A stretch of DNA of 64,000 nucleotides from Ceratodon purpureus (Eukaryota > Streptophyta > Bryopsida > Pseudoditrichales > Ditrichaceae): NCBI GenBank assembly GCA_014871385.1, contig CM026426.1:26882265-26946264 (forward strand), in the 5' to 3' direction. Of the stretch, positions 34,206 to 44,747 are shown in pieces (position 1 is the first letter of the stretch; each line of letters starts with the position of its first letter). Position numbers and translations under genes: made by a program. The notes under the pieces were generated by a model that ran no database searches, had not been told where the DNA came from, and worked only from the letters and a program-made list of their open reading frames with translations.

Positions 34206-36106
34206 AGGCAGAGCCCGCTGAGGTCTTCGACAGAGCTGTCGGAGAGTCTTCAGAATCTGAATAAAGGATGCTGTAGTACACAAGTTTATATATGGATTTT
34301 TGGTACGTTAATATTTTATAATAGATCTGAATATATGTTACAATACAGGGTGTGTTTGGGTTATTGTCGACTAAGTGTTAAGCCTACGTATGTTTTCTTG
34401 CGTTAGTTTAAAATGCATACTTGTTTATCTTCCTTAAGTACCAAAGAGCCCATGCACTGTCATTGTTTCTCCCTACAAAGTGATGCAGTTCTAACTAGTT
34501 TGTCATTGTTCACACAGAGATATCCGCTGGCGCATGTGTATGTTCATTGGGAATGATTCGAACAAAATTTGAACTTTTACGCTGATAGCTCATGTGTACG
34601 TATAAAGATTAACGACATGTTGTTTTTATTTTTTTCCGTTTAGGCTGGTATATTTTCTAAAATCAGTTACCTTTTTAGAAGATGCTCAAATTGATTATCG
34701 GTCTTAAGAGTCTGAGCGAATCATTCACACGTTGTTCCATTCGACATTATTTTTGATTCATTTTTTATGAACTCTTATGTATCCACTACGCATCCGTATC
34801 GTTATTGCAACCTCACTAATGAGATTTTGTTTGAATTGTTACCTCGATGAACCCGGAGTAATCCAAATGACGAACTCATGCTTGCAAGTATTGCCGGATG
34901 TATTGCAGATTCTATGTGATGAAAGTCGAGTGAGAGTCCTGAACAGGGGTGGACGTGACCTCTTTGAAAAATTACCATTTTTTAAATTACTGGTCGACTG
35001 AATAGGCTCTAATTCTTCTCAGTGTCTTCTATTTCCACGTAGTATGCTAATCCGTGGCTCAATAATGACCACAATATATGTTTCCTGTTGGCGATTTTCT
35101 GCAAATGAGGGTCTATGATGATCTCCACCGTTTGGGATTATGTACCTGTCATGCATTATGGAGCTTGGATTTCCAAAAGTCAATGTTTACGTTGGTGATA
35201 CGCACATGAGTGGACGTGCATGCGAAAATAGTAGACCAGGGGACCTCAGCACTGAAAGAGGTATCATCTGTACACCAGTATGATTATTTTGATTAAGTCC
35301 TGTGTGTCCACCGAAATTGACTGAACTTCTGTAAGATTAGCAATCATCAGAATAAAAAATGAACCTGATCGCAATCATAGGTTGATTGAAAGGCTACAAT
35401 TTAAGTTTTTTGTTTCACACTTGGGGCAGTGATGCTGTAAATATAATCCTCAAATGAAATGCATTGCATTTTCTTTAGTATGATAAATCACTCGAGAACT
35501 CCTATCGTTCTGTTGTATACATCTTTGGACGCTACTAATCCATGTAATCCGTACTATGCTTCATAGTATCCCTCGTATACCCGAACAGTGACTAGAAAGT
35601 ACAGTTTTTTAGTTAAATCTCACATTTATTACATATTTGTGTATGGTTTCAGATTTACAATCGTCAAGAAAACGCCATTTATCTAACGCCATTGACGCTG
35701 TAAAATTCATTCGACTCATATGTGTTCCCTTTTTTTTTTTTTCTCCAAGCACAGGCTGTTAGCAGAAGGTACAAACATGAATCCAATACTTCAAATCCAA
35801 TGATTAAGAATTGATGAGGCTACTTCAAGTCTTCTAGATTCTATATCTCACTGATCCTGAGTAGCACACTCACACATGCAGGTACGTGACATCCAAGTGT
35901 TTGTAAACCATCAATTCAATCATCGTCTCTATTTTGTAGGACCTACGCTAGAAACTAGGCAAATTTCCCGTAGGTCTAACATCATGATCTATACTCAGCG
36001 CCTGTGTTTAAGACTCCAACATATATCACCTGCTTCACCTGCTTTATCTTGTCTGCGGATTGTGTCTTCTTGTTTGTGACTTCCTCGTTTATCACTCCGA
36101 AATTTC
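34206..36106. other. Non-coding region after CACTA-2 transposase
   Basis: AT-rich. The open stretch 34777-35001 has no recognisable motif or splice context. Nothing else is supported. Confidence 0.4.
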
Positions 36107-36166
36107 TTGCTATCCGTCCCTCCAACAGTCCAGTTCTCAACTCCGAGGTCAGTCCCGTCGTTCAGC

Positions 36167-36670
36167 ATGGATTACGAACTCATTGCTTGCCACGGCCTCT
36201 TGCAGAGGCTGCTATCGGAGGTGACTTGCGGCCCGGACCCCTGGGAGTATGTTTTTTCGTCTGGCTCGTGGACTCCTCCCCCTGTAGTTACACTCGCAGA
36301 CATTGATCGAGCAAGGGCAGTTTCCAAGTCCAGGAAGGCAATTATAGATGCCAGCCCCGAGTACGCCACCATCCGACTGGCGAGGTGGGATTTCTCGCAG
36401 CTGGAGCATACGTGTTGGGTGACAAAAGTTGAGTTTGAGACTGGACGTTTCAATTGGAGCTGGAACTTCTTTAACACTTCCTGGAGCATGGCGGTGCCTT
36501 TCTCCCACGCCAAATTTCGTAGCGGACCCCTGGCTGACCTCACCAACACTGAGCTCAATCACCTCCGAGACCGTCTCGCCAGGCCGGGAAATTCTCCCAT
36601 CTACACTTTTGATGGTCAGAAGCTCTCCCCACGCCCTGACATCTGGGTCGCTCCAGCTGCAGGCGCCTGA
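36167..36670 (+). CDS. Hypothetical protein, 167 residues, unknown
   Basis: It is open from ATG 36167 to TGA, with balanced amino-acid use that looks like real protein: a PDPWEYVFSSGSW segment, a long predicted helix (ADIDRARAVSKSRKAIIDA), and a Trp/Phe-rich stretch (WSWNFFNTSWSMAV). I do not recognise the family. It lies downstream of the CACTA-2 transposase in the same direction, where copy 1 has its second gene. It could be part of a CACTA-2 accessory gene, though no likeness to the copy 1 protein is visible. Confidence 0.4.
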   Translation: MDYELIACHGLLQRLLSEVTCGPDPWEYVFSSGSWTPPPVVTLADIDRARAVSKSRKAIIDASPEYATIRLARWDFSQLEHTCWVTKVEFETGRFNWSWNFFNTSWSMAVPFSHAKFRSGPLADLTNTELNHLRDRLARPGNSPIYTFDGQKLSPRPDIWVAPAAGA

Positions 36671-37758
36671 GGAAGGTAAGTGACTTCGTACAATCTACTG
36701 TTTCTGCGGTTTCATGTGGGATAGCTTGTCACCATCAAGGCAAGAGAAGCGTTGTTCTATATTCGCGGTGTACAGTACTTTTGGTCCTCGTGCATATGAC
36801 TATGTGCAGCTTTACGATGTGTTATACAAGTCATATTCTACGGCATGTACAGGGACTGTCGGCACAAGTGTGACTTCGAGGTGCTTCTAGAAGGATAGTC
36901 GTTTTTTTGCATTTTTAAGGAGACCGTAAACTGCTAGGTACAAGTGATCAACTAAGGACACAGAGGTGTCCAGGGGACTTCAATGGTGTTTACAATTATA
37001 TAGGCGTTATTCCATTTTGATGTGGACACTTTATAGACACAGAGTAGATTTGTACTGAGCTGAATGTCCTCGTTTTCAGTGCATTCCTAAACTTTGTGGA
37101 TAAATACATATGTTTTCGTCAATTTCATTTGTGCACGTCACTGTATCTATGAATATAGCGTCGATGTCTATCATCTTAATACTGCAGAACACCGTGAATG
37201 TGACTTGGTCCTCAGTCCTACTTGTCTTCGTTACACTGCGTCGTGATTTTTGACTTATGCCATTTAGTAACAGAGTTTTGAAATCTGACAGAGTTCACTA
37301 AACCCTCTCCTTGAAACCCTAATTTAAAACAACAGAGGAATCTGACATCTATGAATTGCAAAACTAGATTTTCCATACATCACTCACCGTGGTATGTAGA
37401 TATTTCCATATCCACAATCCGTTAACATCTTTGCGATAATGTTCAAGTACTTCTGGAAATCTACATATGCAGAATCTATCTACGCCAACATCGTTGTGCC
37501 ATCGTGACACCTTACTGCCACGTCGGCCCATGACAATTCTACGGATAAGCCACACTCTTGGTAGCAAGACAGTTCAGTTGATAGTCGTTCTCAATCTCTT
37601 GATGGTAAACCGAGGCACCCCATTTCGAGCCCTCCTCTTGCTTCCAACATTTTTCTCTTGCTTTTTAATTGATGTAAGTGGGTTTTCCTTGTAGTAATAC
37701 GTGAAAGAATGAGGCAGCAACTAGTGGGTCGCCCGACCCGGAGGAGATCTCTAACGAG

Positions 37759-38460
37759 ATGCACAAGGATAAAGGCTACAGTGGGAGGTCTCGGAACAAA
37801 CAACGAAATCTGACTTTCTCTTCCCCCAATGTCGGGGATGAAGTAACGACAATTTGTACTGGAGGAAACGTGGGAGAATTAGAGAGGGATCAAGCGACCG
37901 TGAATCCAAATAGTCCGAGCACAGGGCATGATCATAGAGTTGAAGACGAAGACAGGTCCAGTGGCGTCTCAATTCCAGTAAGATCTACGTTGACTCTGCC
38001 ACAAGCCGATAATATTGTACCTACCAACCCTTTAATCCGGATAATTGAGAAACAAATCTTTGAAATTTGACAAAGTGCTCTGGGCACGTCAAAAGACGGT
38101 AAGGTTCTGGTGTCGACACTAGAGAAACAGCTGACGACCATGAAACGTAGGGAGGAATCGTCGAACCTTTATGCTGGACTGCATGCAGCTGATCCCTCCG
38201 ACACTGTCGTTGATGAATCAAATAGCACACCAATACCTGTTTCTGTTCAAGAGGGCGAGGTACACTTCTTTCTGATTAATTCTGTTTCATGAGGTTCACA
38301 TTTCTCAGTTAGAACATTTCTAACAGGCTTTGAGCAGGTAAATGCATCTGCCAATACAAATGAGGTACCTACAGAAGCCATCACCGAAACCACCAAGGTA
38401 CCCCTAGCTGCAACCAGGAAGAGCGCAAGAAAATGCAAGCCTAGAGTCCGAAACGACTGA
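37759..38460 (+). pseudogene. Hypothetical gene fragment, two exons, one in-frame stop
   Basis: The frame from 37759 reads through a TGA at about 38068 and continues with good protein-like composition (Ser/Asp/Glu-rich, then a helical TLEKQLTTMKRREESS stretch). It runs to a possible donor after GAGGGCGAG at 38258. A following AG at 38337 opens an in-phase exon ending at TGA 38460 with a basic C-terminus (ATRKSARKCKPRVRND). It may be the decayed rear of the gene that starts near 36167, or of the CACTA-2 second gene. No known domain. Confidence 0.35.
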
Positions 38461-39504
38461 TGCACACATTTTGTTCCCGTAAGCATACAAACCTCACCGT
38501 AAAAATTTGTAAATAGAGATAGGCATGGTTCATAGCAATGGCGGTTTCTTGCATTTTTTTTTATTAGTTTTGTCCACTTAAACAGTAGATAGAACTATTG
38601 AATGACGTGAGCTCTTTGTATGTTCATGCACATATCCCCCGTCGAAGTGATCATACCACGAAACCTTTGAATTTTGGATCCTCCTCATTCGTTGGACAGA
38701 AAGCTTCTAGTAAAAGGTTATAACGCACTCCCGCAATGAATCGTGTTAGTTTCAGTTTTCCACAAATGCCATGCAAGGTGTTAGTGCCTTCCTTGTAATC
38801 CTTTAGTTCAAACATTACCTGATCATGCAGTAGCGTCTTTCTGAGTAAGGCTTTGATGCTTTTTGTTTAGAGACTAGTTTATGTGTTCAGAAATTGTTGC
38901 GGCGATGCTGTCACTAACCGCATGCGGCACATAGAACAGTAACTTCTCTTCATGTATTTTCAGTAATATCAACTTCCAAGAAGTATTGTCCATCATTCAT
39001 TCCGTGTCATGGGGATGGTGCGACTGCGTTCAATTCTCGTACCATCTGAATTTTCAAATGCATTGTCGTATATGATTAATATCATTTCCGTGATGGAGAT
39101 GAGTATCTTCCGTCATCGATGACCTGAATTAATCGGATTACTGCAATAACGAGGTGCCCCGCTCATCAAATTTGATGCATGCAAAGAATGTCAATATGAA
39201 AAGGTTTACGAATTTTCACTGCTGACAAAATATTCATTTACATCGCTTCCGAAATACCGGAAGGAAATTAAGTTCCAAGAATTTCGACCGCTATTGCTCA
39301 ATCCCATTCACCAACTACCACGTGTTTTCTTATTATACGACTGCCTATTTTACGAAATCAATAACCAAAACCACGCGTCGAAGCAGTATAGGAGACCGCA
39401 ATACTGGTTGATCTTCAGAAACTTCCTTGAAACACACATAGAGCCAACGGAAACGCCAACTGATATTACTGAAATTCATCCAAACATTCATTCACGTTCG
39501 AATA
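38461..39504. other. Region left of hAT-B
   Basis: AT-rich flank with no supported gene. The open stretch from 39294 runs into the hAT-B end and is not convincing. Confidence 0.4.
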
Positions 39505-39512
39505 CGCTAGGT
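39505..39512. repeat. Left target-site duplication of hAT-B (CGCTAGGT)
   Basis: CGCTAGGT occurs here and again at 53192-53199, directly outside the first and last GC-rich arrays of the second large element. Eight bases is the hAT duplication length. The terminal inverted repeat is weak (GGCATTTTCCAGTGC against CTGAATTAGTGC), so the border is less certain than for hAT-A. Confidence 0.6.
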
Positions 39513-39534
39513 GGCATTTTCCAGTGCTCAATCC

Positions 39535-39786
39535 GACGTGGAGACCCCGTCGTCAGTCTCGCGCGCGCGCGGTGATCGCGCCCGATTACCCTCGCCCGAT
39601 CAGGGTCGCCCGTGCCCGTCGCACGCTCGCTGTGATCGCGCCCGTCGTCAGTCTCGCGCGCGCACAGTGAGCGCGCCCGATTACCCTCGCCCGATCACGG
39701 TCCCGCACGCCCGTAGCTCAGGAATAACGTGCTCGCGCCCGTACCAGCCTGCGCGCGCCCACACTGTCGGCCCCGTGAGTATAAAT
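39535..39786 (+). promoter_or_regulatory. GC-rich array B1 with TATA box
   Basis: Repeated TCGCGCCCG and CGCGCGC motifs. A unit beginning CGTCGTCAGTCTCGCGCGCG and continuing through CGATTACCCTCGCCCGATCA occurs twice, at about 39548 and 39643. TATAAAT lies at 39780-39786. The leader that follows (to about 39885) is clearly similar to that of the RING-like gene at 40799-40903. Confidence 0.65.
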
Positions 39787-39907
39787 TGCCACCCTCCTCC
39801 ACTTATTTCGCACCCCCCCACTTTGTGCATTTTGCCTTCAACAGCCCAAGGGTAGCTGATTGCTTAGTGCTACGGTGGGTTCCTCAACATTCGCTGTACC
39901 GTCCAAC

Positions 39908-40312
39908 ATGAATTCCAACGCCTGCAATTGCCAACAAATCAAGTCGATTATGAGTTTAACGAATGGCGCCACTCCACCGGGCACTGCACAGCGAACGGAC
40001 ACAGTTATTTGGTCAAAGCTGGAACGACTCCGTCAACTGATTGACTTCTTCGAGGATTGGATCTCTCGCCGTGACAAATTGGTGGCCTACGCAGAGAATG
40101 GACGCCCTCTGCCTCCAACCACTGAAGAGCAGTTGGCAACCCAAGCGACTGTCGAAGAACTTGACTGTGAGATTGGCGATCTCATCAAAGAAATGAAGAA
40201 GGAGATGGCAATACTTTGTGTCCCCAATATTGTCTCTAGTGCTCAAACGAACCATTTCGAGACGCACTTGAAAGACCTAGAGGACCGGTACCTAGAGTGC
40301 ATGGCACTGTAA
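39908..40312 (+). CDS. Small helical protein of hAT-B, 134 residues
   Basis: ATG 39908 is the first start after the TATA box and leader. The protein has a CNC motif near its start, then long amphipathic helices (SKLERLRQLIDFFEDWISRR, LDCEIGDLIKEMKKEM, LKDLEDRYLE), suggesting a coiled-coil or dimerising protein. I do not recognise a family, and hAT-A has no equivalent. Its promoter and leader are paralogous to those of the next gene, so the unit probably arose by duplication of a promoter segment. Function unknown. Confidence 0.6.
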   Translation: MNSNACNCQQIKSIMSLTNGATPPGTAQRTDTVIWSKLERLRQLIDFFEDWISRRDKLVAYAENGRPLPPTTEEQLATQATVEELDCEIGDLIKEMKKEMAILCVPNIVSSAQTNHFETHLKDLEDRYLECMAL

Positions 40313-40424
40313 TCGACATTACAATGAAGTGATACATTTTCAAAATAAATAAAGTATTTTTTTTAAACTCTGAATTTGCAAGTTCTCTTTGGTTACTCTG
40401 ATTTTTAACAGTGTTCTAGTTTGT

Positions 40425-40810
40425 GGTGGCGCCGGTCCTGAACTAGTGCTCGCGCCCGTCCATCCAGCGTTGGCGCCCGACGGTCGCGCCCGTGCAATCC
40501 GGATCGCGCCCGACTAATATCCGCGCGCCCGCATCGACGTCCGCGCGCGCGCCCCTTCGGTACTCGGATGACGCCCGCGCGCGCTTGACGAAGACCGGGT
40601 CGCTACCCGCTCGCGCGCGGTAAAACCCGCTCGCGCCCGTCATATACCCGCCACTGAACCGCTCGCGCCCGTTGATATCCGCGCGGGTGCGGAGGTATAC
40701 ACGGCCGAAACCCCGCCGTCGGCGCCTGCGCGCGCCCGTCGGGTTTCCGCTCGCGCCCGTAGCAGGTTGTTTGCGCCCGTTCCCTGGCGCCCGTGACTAT
40801 AAAAGGGCGA
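40425..40810 (+). promoter_or_regulatory. GC-rich array B2 with TATA box, RING-like gene
   Basis: Dense CGCGCCCG/CTCGCGCCCGT motifs. TATAAAA at 40799-40804 sits between CGCCC (40788-40792) and GGGCG (40805-40809). The leader to about 40903 matches that of the small gene almost base for base around TTGCCTTCAACAGCCC and GGTAGCTGATTGC, at an offset of 1,020 bases. Confidence 0.7.
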
Positions 40811-41079
40811 TTCCCCCCTCATTTTGCACTCCCCCCCCCCCTTTGAGCACCTTGCCTTCAACAGCCCCCGGGTAGCTGATTGCGTGGTACTCAGGTGGGT
40901 CCCAGCACTCTGACACGTGTCTTTGTTTTTGTTCTCTGAACTCTATGGTTTTTCTGTGGTAATTTGAGAATTTTGTAAATGTTTATAATTTGTAAATGTG
41001 ATTGAGGTTCAGGGGTAGTCGTAGGCTTTTAATTTTGCACCTTCGGAAGACTTCGAAGAACGATCTACCTCGAGCAGAT

Positions 41080-43635
41080 ATGGAACGGCAACAACCAAAT
41101 CAGCCCACGGCGGCAGAGCAGAGGAAAAAGCAAAAGGATGCGGGACGGGCCAGGCATGGAAACCTCCAACATAAGAGGGTCCACGTCTTATTGAATCCAG
41201 CAATGCTGTTATTCAGAGGGTGGGAAGCTGCACCGCAACCGTGGACTCTACCAACGTGTGAACAATTCATTGAATGGTGCCACATTGGGAAGTTATTCCC
41301 GTTGCACCGTCATAAAAACAATCGTACTTCAAACAAGGCGAACATGAAATATTGCAAGAACCGTCAGTTTGAAAGGCGGTGTTTGGAGGTGTGGCAGGTC
41401 CTATACAACCAGGCGATGAACGATAGAAATGAGGTTCCGCTCTTTATTTGTAGAATGGTATATGCCGAGGTAGTGCTTCATAGGCAGGTGGACTGGAGGA
41501 CCATACGGTTGACTCCTAGCGTCCAACGGCGTCCACATGAGATGGCGATACCTACAGGGGTCCTGAGATTTCCAGGTGTGGACTGGGCATACTTGGATGA
41601 TCTTGAGGATCAAGCGCCTGTTGAATGGAGTGACTCAGGGGAGGATAATGATTCTGATGGTACGGTAGACCGTCCCCCTCATTCACAAACAAGAGCAGCG
41701 ACTAGTGCTAGAATCACACGGTTAAAAAAGAAGGATCCTGTGCTAGCTGCCTGTTTGTCGACGAGGAATCGTGCACCGCCTGCAAATCCTACTGGACTGG
41801 GTATTCCTCATCAGGCTCCTCCAGCAATCGTCGGGGGCCCGAGCAATGTTGATGTTGCTCCTCCTATATTAGTTCCACAGATTGCGGGCCCGAGCAATGT
41901 TGATGTAGCTCCTCATGTACTGAATCCACAGATTGCGGGCCCGAGCAATGCAATGGAAGATGATGACACTGGGTTTGCAGATGAGTTGGAGGCTACAATA
42001 GCCGCCGCTGATGCCGAGGGCCCGCAAGGCGATGCATTGCAGAAGGAGCTGGAAGGAAAAAATGCAATAATTTCTGAGATGGAGAAGACGATCCAGAACT
42101 TGTACGAAGAAGCTGATAGGATGAATGAGATTATACGGAAGCAGAATGAAGAGATTTCGCAACTTAGATCTGCGAAGACTCCGACTTACGTACCCGAGGC
42201 AAGCCAAGCTCCAATCCCTGGTAGCCCTGGAATGAACGAGGAAGACGTGAATGCCATCATTGAATCGGCCACGCACGGTCTCCTGGAAGATACCCCGGTC
42301 CGAGTTCCCCGTAAGCCAATCATCCCATTCGCGTCATCAAGTCAAGTGATGCACCCCCCCCAGCGGCAAATCATGTTCGTGGATTCTCAAGAGACGGAGG
42401 ACTCTTTGGGATTTCAACAGCCATCGGTACCCACTGTCTCCGAATTGCAAGCTACCAACGGGATGCTCAGAAAGTATCTGATCCAGATGAGCAGACAGTA
42501 CTACCAATGGAAGATTGCATGCATCATGAACGTCGACCGTTTCAGACAGATGCACGATGAGTTCAAGAGGATTGACCGCGACTACCTCCAGCTTAACTCC
42601 AAGAGAGATTTCGGATTTACCTTGTGGGCAGATCTAGATGAAATGTTCCCTGACGACATACCGATGATTGCTAAAGCAATAGATTGGACGCAGTTGGAGT
42701 GGGAGTACAAGACCGCCATATCCAATGAGAAGATCCCTAAAAATACAAAGCCAAGCTTGCTCTGGCCCAATCCAGCGAAGTATGTGTTGGATGGAACCAA
42801 GTGTGCAATTTGTACCAATCTATTTGGGCCAGAGGGGGGCTGGCAATTGGGATCCTGTCAATGCATGTATCATCCACAATGCTTGATTTCCCATGCCTTG
42901 ATACGTCGGCGGTATGCAGTATGTAAGGCCCCCTTACACAAGCGTTTTTATGAGCAATTCGGCCTGGTGATTTGGATGCCACCGCATTGGGAGCAAAATA
43001 AGGAAAATACTCCTGACGTTCCGGACAAGTGGGGTGAAGACTCGATTTGGAATTGGCTTATGGGAATGCACCAGTCCTATGTTAAACAAATGAGCGATCA
43101 GTGGAGGTGGGACCAGAAACCTGCGGAGATTGTACGGATCTGCCACGAACTCATCAAGGGCGGGACGGAGGAGGAACTCGAGGGAAGGAGGAATTTCTTC
43201 TACCAAGTGCTACATGGGCACTGGGATATTCAAACTAGTACATTCCAGTACGGCCCCCATCCTCTTGGATTTAAGTGGAATTTCAAAGGGAAGTTGGTTG
43301 CGGATCAGATCAAGGAGTTGCACGACATGACTGCAGAGGATTTCCGGATCGCTGAGGAAGTACAAACCGCGGAATCTGAATGGGATATATTGTTCAAGAC
43401 TCAAGCCGTGGATTTCCTATGTGCGGAAGTGGCTCCGGATGTCGTTTTAGTGCTCCGTCGGATGCGCAACAACAACTTCATGGAAGCAATGCTTGGAGGA
43501 GATGGCATAGCGAAGAGAACCCGTTCTGCAAAGCGGAAACTCATCGCCAACGATGGGGCAGAATGTAGTGCAGCAGGTACCTCTCGTGCTCGACACGATG
43601 AGGGTGGATCGAGTTCCTCTGCACCGGGCACGTGA
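41080..43635 (+). CDS. N-domain/RING-like protein of hAT-B, 851 residues, intact
   Basis: It starts at ATG 41080 after the leader; the frame is open to 43635. Residues about 35-145 carry the shared domain (GWEAAPQPWTLPTCEQFIEW, KLFPLHRHK, VWQVLYNQA, MVYAEVVLHRQVDW). A Pro/Ala-rich linker with three near-identical AGPSNxxVAP-type repeats follows (41835-41950). Next come a coiled coil (EKTIQNLYEEADRMNEIIRK) and a second helical part. A RING-like finger spans about 42803-42930: CAIC-x14-C-x-C-x2-YH-x2-C, but YAVC where hAT-A has CVMC, so the seventh zinc ligand is missing. A C-terminal domain with GHWDI and a basic, Ser-rich end follows. It is homologous over its length to the 19800-22969 gene. 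E3 activity is doubtful given the altered finger. Confidence 0.82.
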   Translation: MERQQPNQPTAAEQRKKQKDAGRARHGNLQHKRVHVLLNPAMLLFRGWEAAPQPWTLPTCEQFIEWCHIGKLFPLHRHKNNRTSNKANMKYCKNRQFERRCLEVWQVLYNQAMNDRNEVPLFICRMVYAEVVLHRQVDWRTIRLTPSVQRRPHEMAIPTGVLRFPGVDWAYLDDLEDQAPVEWSDSGEDNDSDGTVDRPPHSQTRAATSARITRLKKKDPVLAACLSTRNRAPPANPTGLGIPHQAPPAIVGGPSNVDVAPPILVPQIAGPSNVDVAPHVLNPQIAGPSNAMEDDDTGFADELEATIAAADAEGPQGDALQKELEGKNAIISEMEKTIQNLYEEADRMNEIIRKQNEEISQLRSAKTPTYVPEASQAPIPGSPGMNEEDVNAIIESATHGLLEDTPVRVPRKPIIPFASSSQVMHPPQRQIMFVDSQETEDSLGFQQPSVPTVSELQATNGMLRKYLIQMSRQYYQWKIACIMNVDRFRQMHDEFKRIDRDYLQLNSKRDFGFTLWADLDEMFPDDIPMIAKAIDWTQLEWEYKTAISNEKIPKNTKPSLLWPNPAKYVLDGTKCAICTNLFGPEGGWQLGSCQCMYHPQCLISHALIRRRYAVCKAPLHKRFYEQFGLVIWMPPHWEQNKENTPDVPDKWGEDSIWNWLMGMHQSYVKQMSDQWRWDQKPAEIVRICHELIKGGTEEELEGRRNFFYQVLHGHWDIQTSTFQYGPHPLGFKWNFKGKLVADQIKELHDMTAEDFRIAEEVQTAESEWDILFKTQAVDFLCAEVAPDVVLVLRRMRNNNFMEAMLGGDGIAKRTRSAKRKLIANDGAECSAAGTSRARHDEGGSSSSAPGT

Positions 43636-44039
43636 CGTCGTGGAGATCCATGAGTGAAGACCACATTCTGTAAAAAGATATCGGAATATAAATACATGTA
43701 GATGGCATAGGGGTATGGATAGGTTTGGGATTACATTCACATGTTTAATGTTTGATAAACTCAAACAATGGATGATAATTTGCTTTTGTAAATCATTGTC
43801 GTGATTCTCAAGACGCTTTTATTCTCCCTACATAATACATTGGCCTCCCTTTTTTTGATTGCCAATCATGTTATTCATTCCGCCCGTTGTCTCATCTCCT
43901 TCCATCGTATGATAAGTGTATAAATATCTCTGTTGCACACCAAAATGTTTAATATGGTCTGTGGATTTAAGTCACGGTAAGAGAACTTAAGTTATTGTAA
44001 GTGTATTTAACTTATGGACTGAATTTTATGTTACGTGGA
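43636..44039. other. Downstream region of the RING-like gene of hAT-B
   Basis: AT-rich 3' flank with no gene seen. Confidence 0.5.
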
Positions 44040-44720
44040 TTTGAACTCTGATCGCGCCCGCATAGTTGCGCGCGTTTGCGCGCGCCCGTAGTGGGCGTAC
44101 CCGCGCGCGCGCAAACGTGCCCTAGCGAGAGTTAACCCAGGATTACGCCCGTACGCGCGCGCGCGCGGGAACTGCTCGCAACCGTCGCACCAACAGCGCG
44201 CGAACGGATACTGAAATGTGGAACTCTCAAGGGTGTCTCCGTCGTTCCGCTCGCGCCCGATTTTGCACGCGCCCGCCGGATTTCGCTCGCGCCCCACATC
44301 GCACGCGCGCGAGCACTGCAACCCGAGTGAGGGACTAATTTCTCTCCCCTAACCCTCTTTTCCATTTGCACGCGCCCGCACCGACGCGCGCGTCCAGATC
44401 GCACCCGTCGAACCAACCGCGCGCGTCCAGATCGCGCCCGTCAAACGAACCGCGCGCGTCCAGATCGCGCCCGTCAAACCAATCGCGCGCGCACGGTCGC
44501 GTGATTCTGAAACTCTTCCCCATCTCACAATGTCTCCCGCATTCCGCTCGCGCCCGATTTCGCACGCGCCCGATTGCGCGCGCCCGTCAATACTCGCGCG
44601 CGAGCACTGCAACCATATCATGGAACTAATTTCTCCCCCCGAACTCCCTCGTTCCATTTGCACGCGCCCGCATGCGCTCGCGCCCATCAATGCGGGCGCC
44701 CGTTTTGCACGCGCCTGATC
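44040..44720. repeat. GC-rich array B3, without an adjoining gene
   Basis: CGCGCCCG-type motifs arranged in larger units. A unit containing GCGCGCGTCCAGATCGC occurs three times at about 33-bp spacing (44386-44480). A longer block (44235-44395) recurs at 44530-44690 about 292 bases on. The open frames across it are compositional. It lies between the 3' end of the RING-like gene and a T-rich array, so it is not an obvious promoter. Confidence 0.6.
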
Positions 44721-44747
44721 ACTCCAACAACATCACACAAATAAATT

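Larger units (their letters stand above)
11226..34265 (+). mobile_element. CACTA (En/Spm) DNA transposon, copy 2, with two nested insertions
   Basis: Pieces of a second Tnp2 gene lie in correct order at 11226-11483, 12925-14360, 15467-15749, 32522-33145 and 33389-34205. The first gap is partly a 1.3-kb non-autonomous CACTA element. The large gap is the 16.8-kb hAT-A element. The remaining gaps are introns. The protein is clearly diverged from copy 1 and carries a frameshift and in-frame stops, so this copy is dead. Its outer ends are not seen. Confidence 0.7.

Noticed and set aside
37686-37696. CCTTGTAGTA as a CACTA right end
   Set aside because: Differs from the CACTA terminus at key bases, and no matching left end or 3-bp duplication was found.
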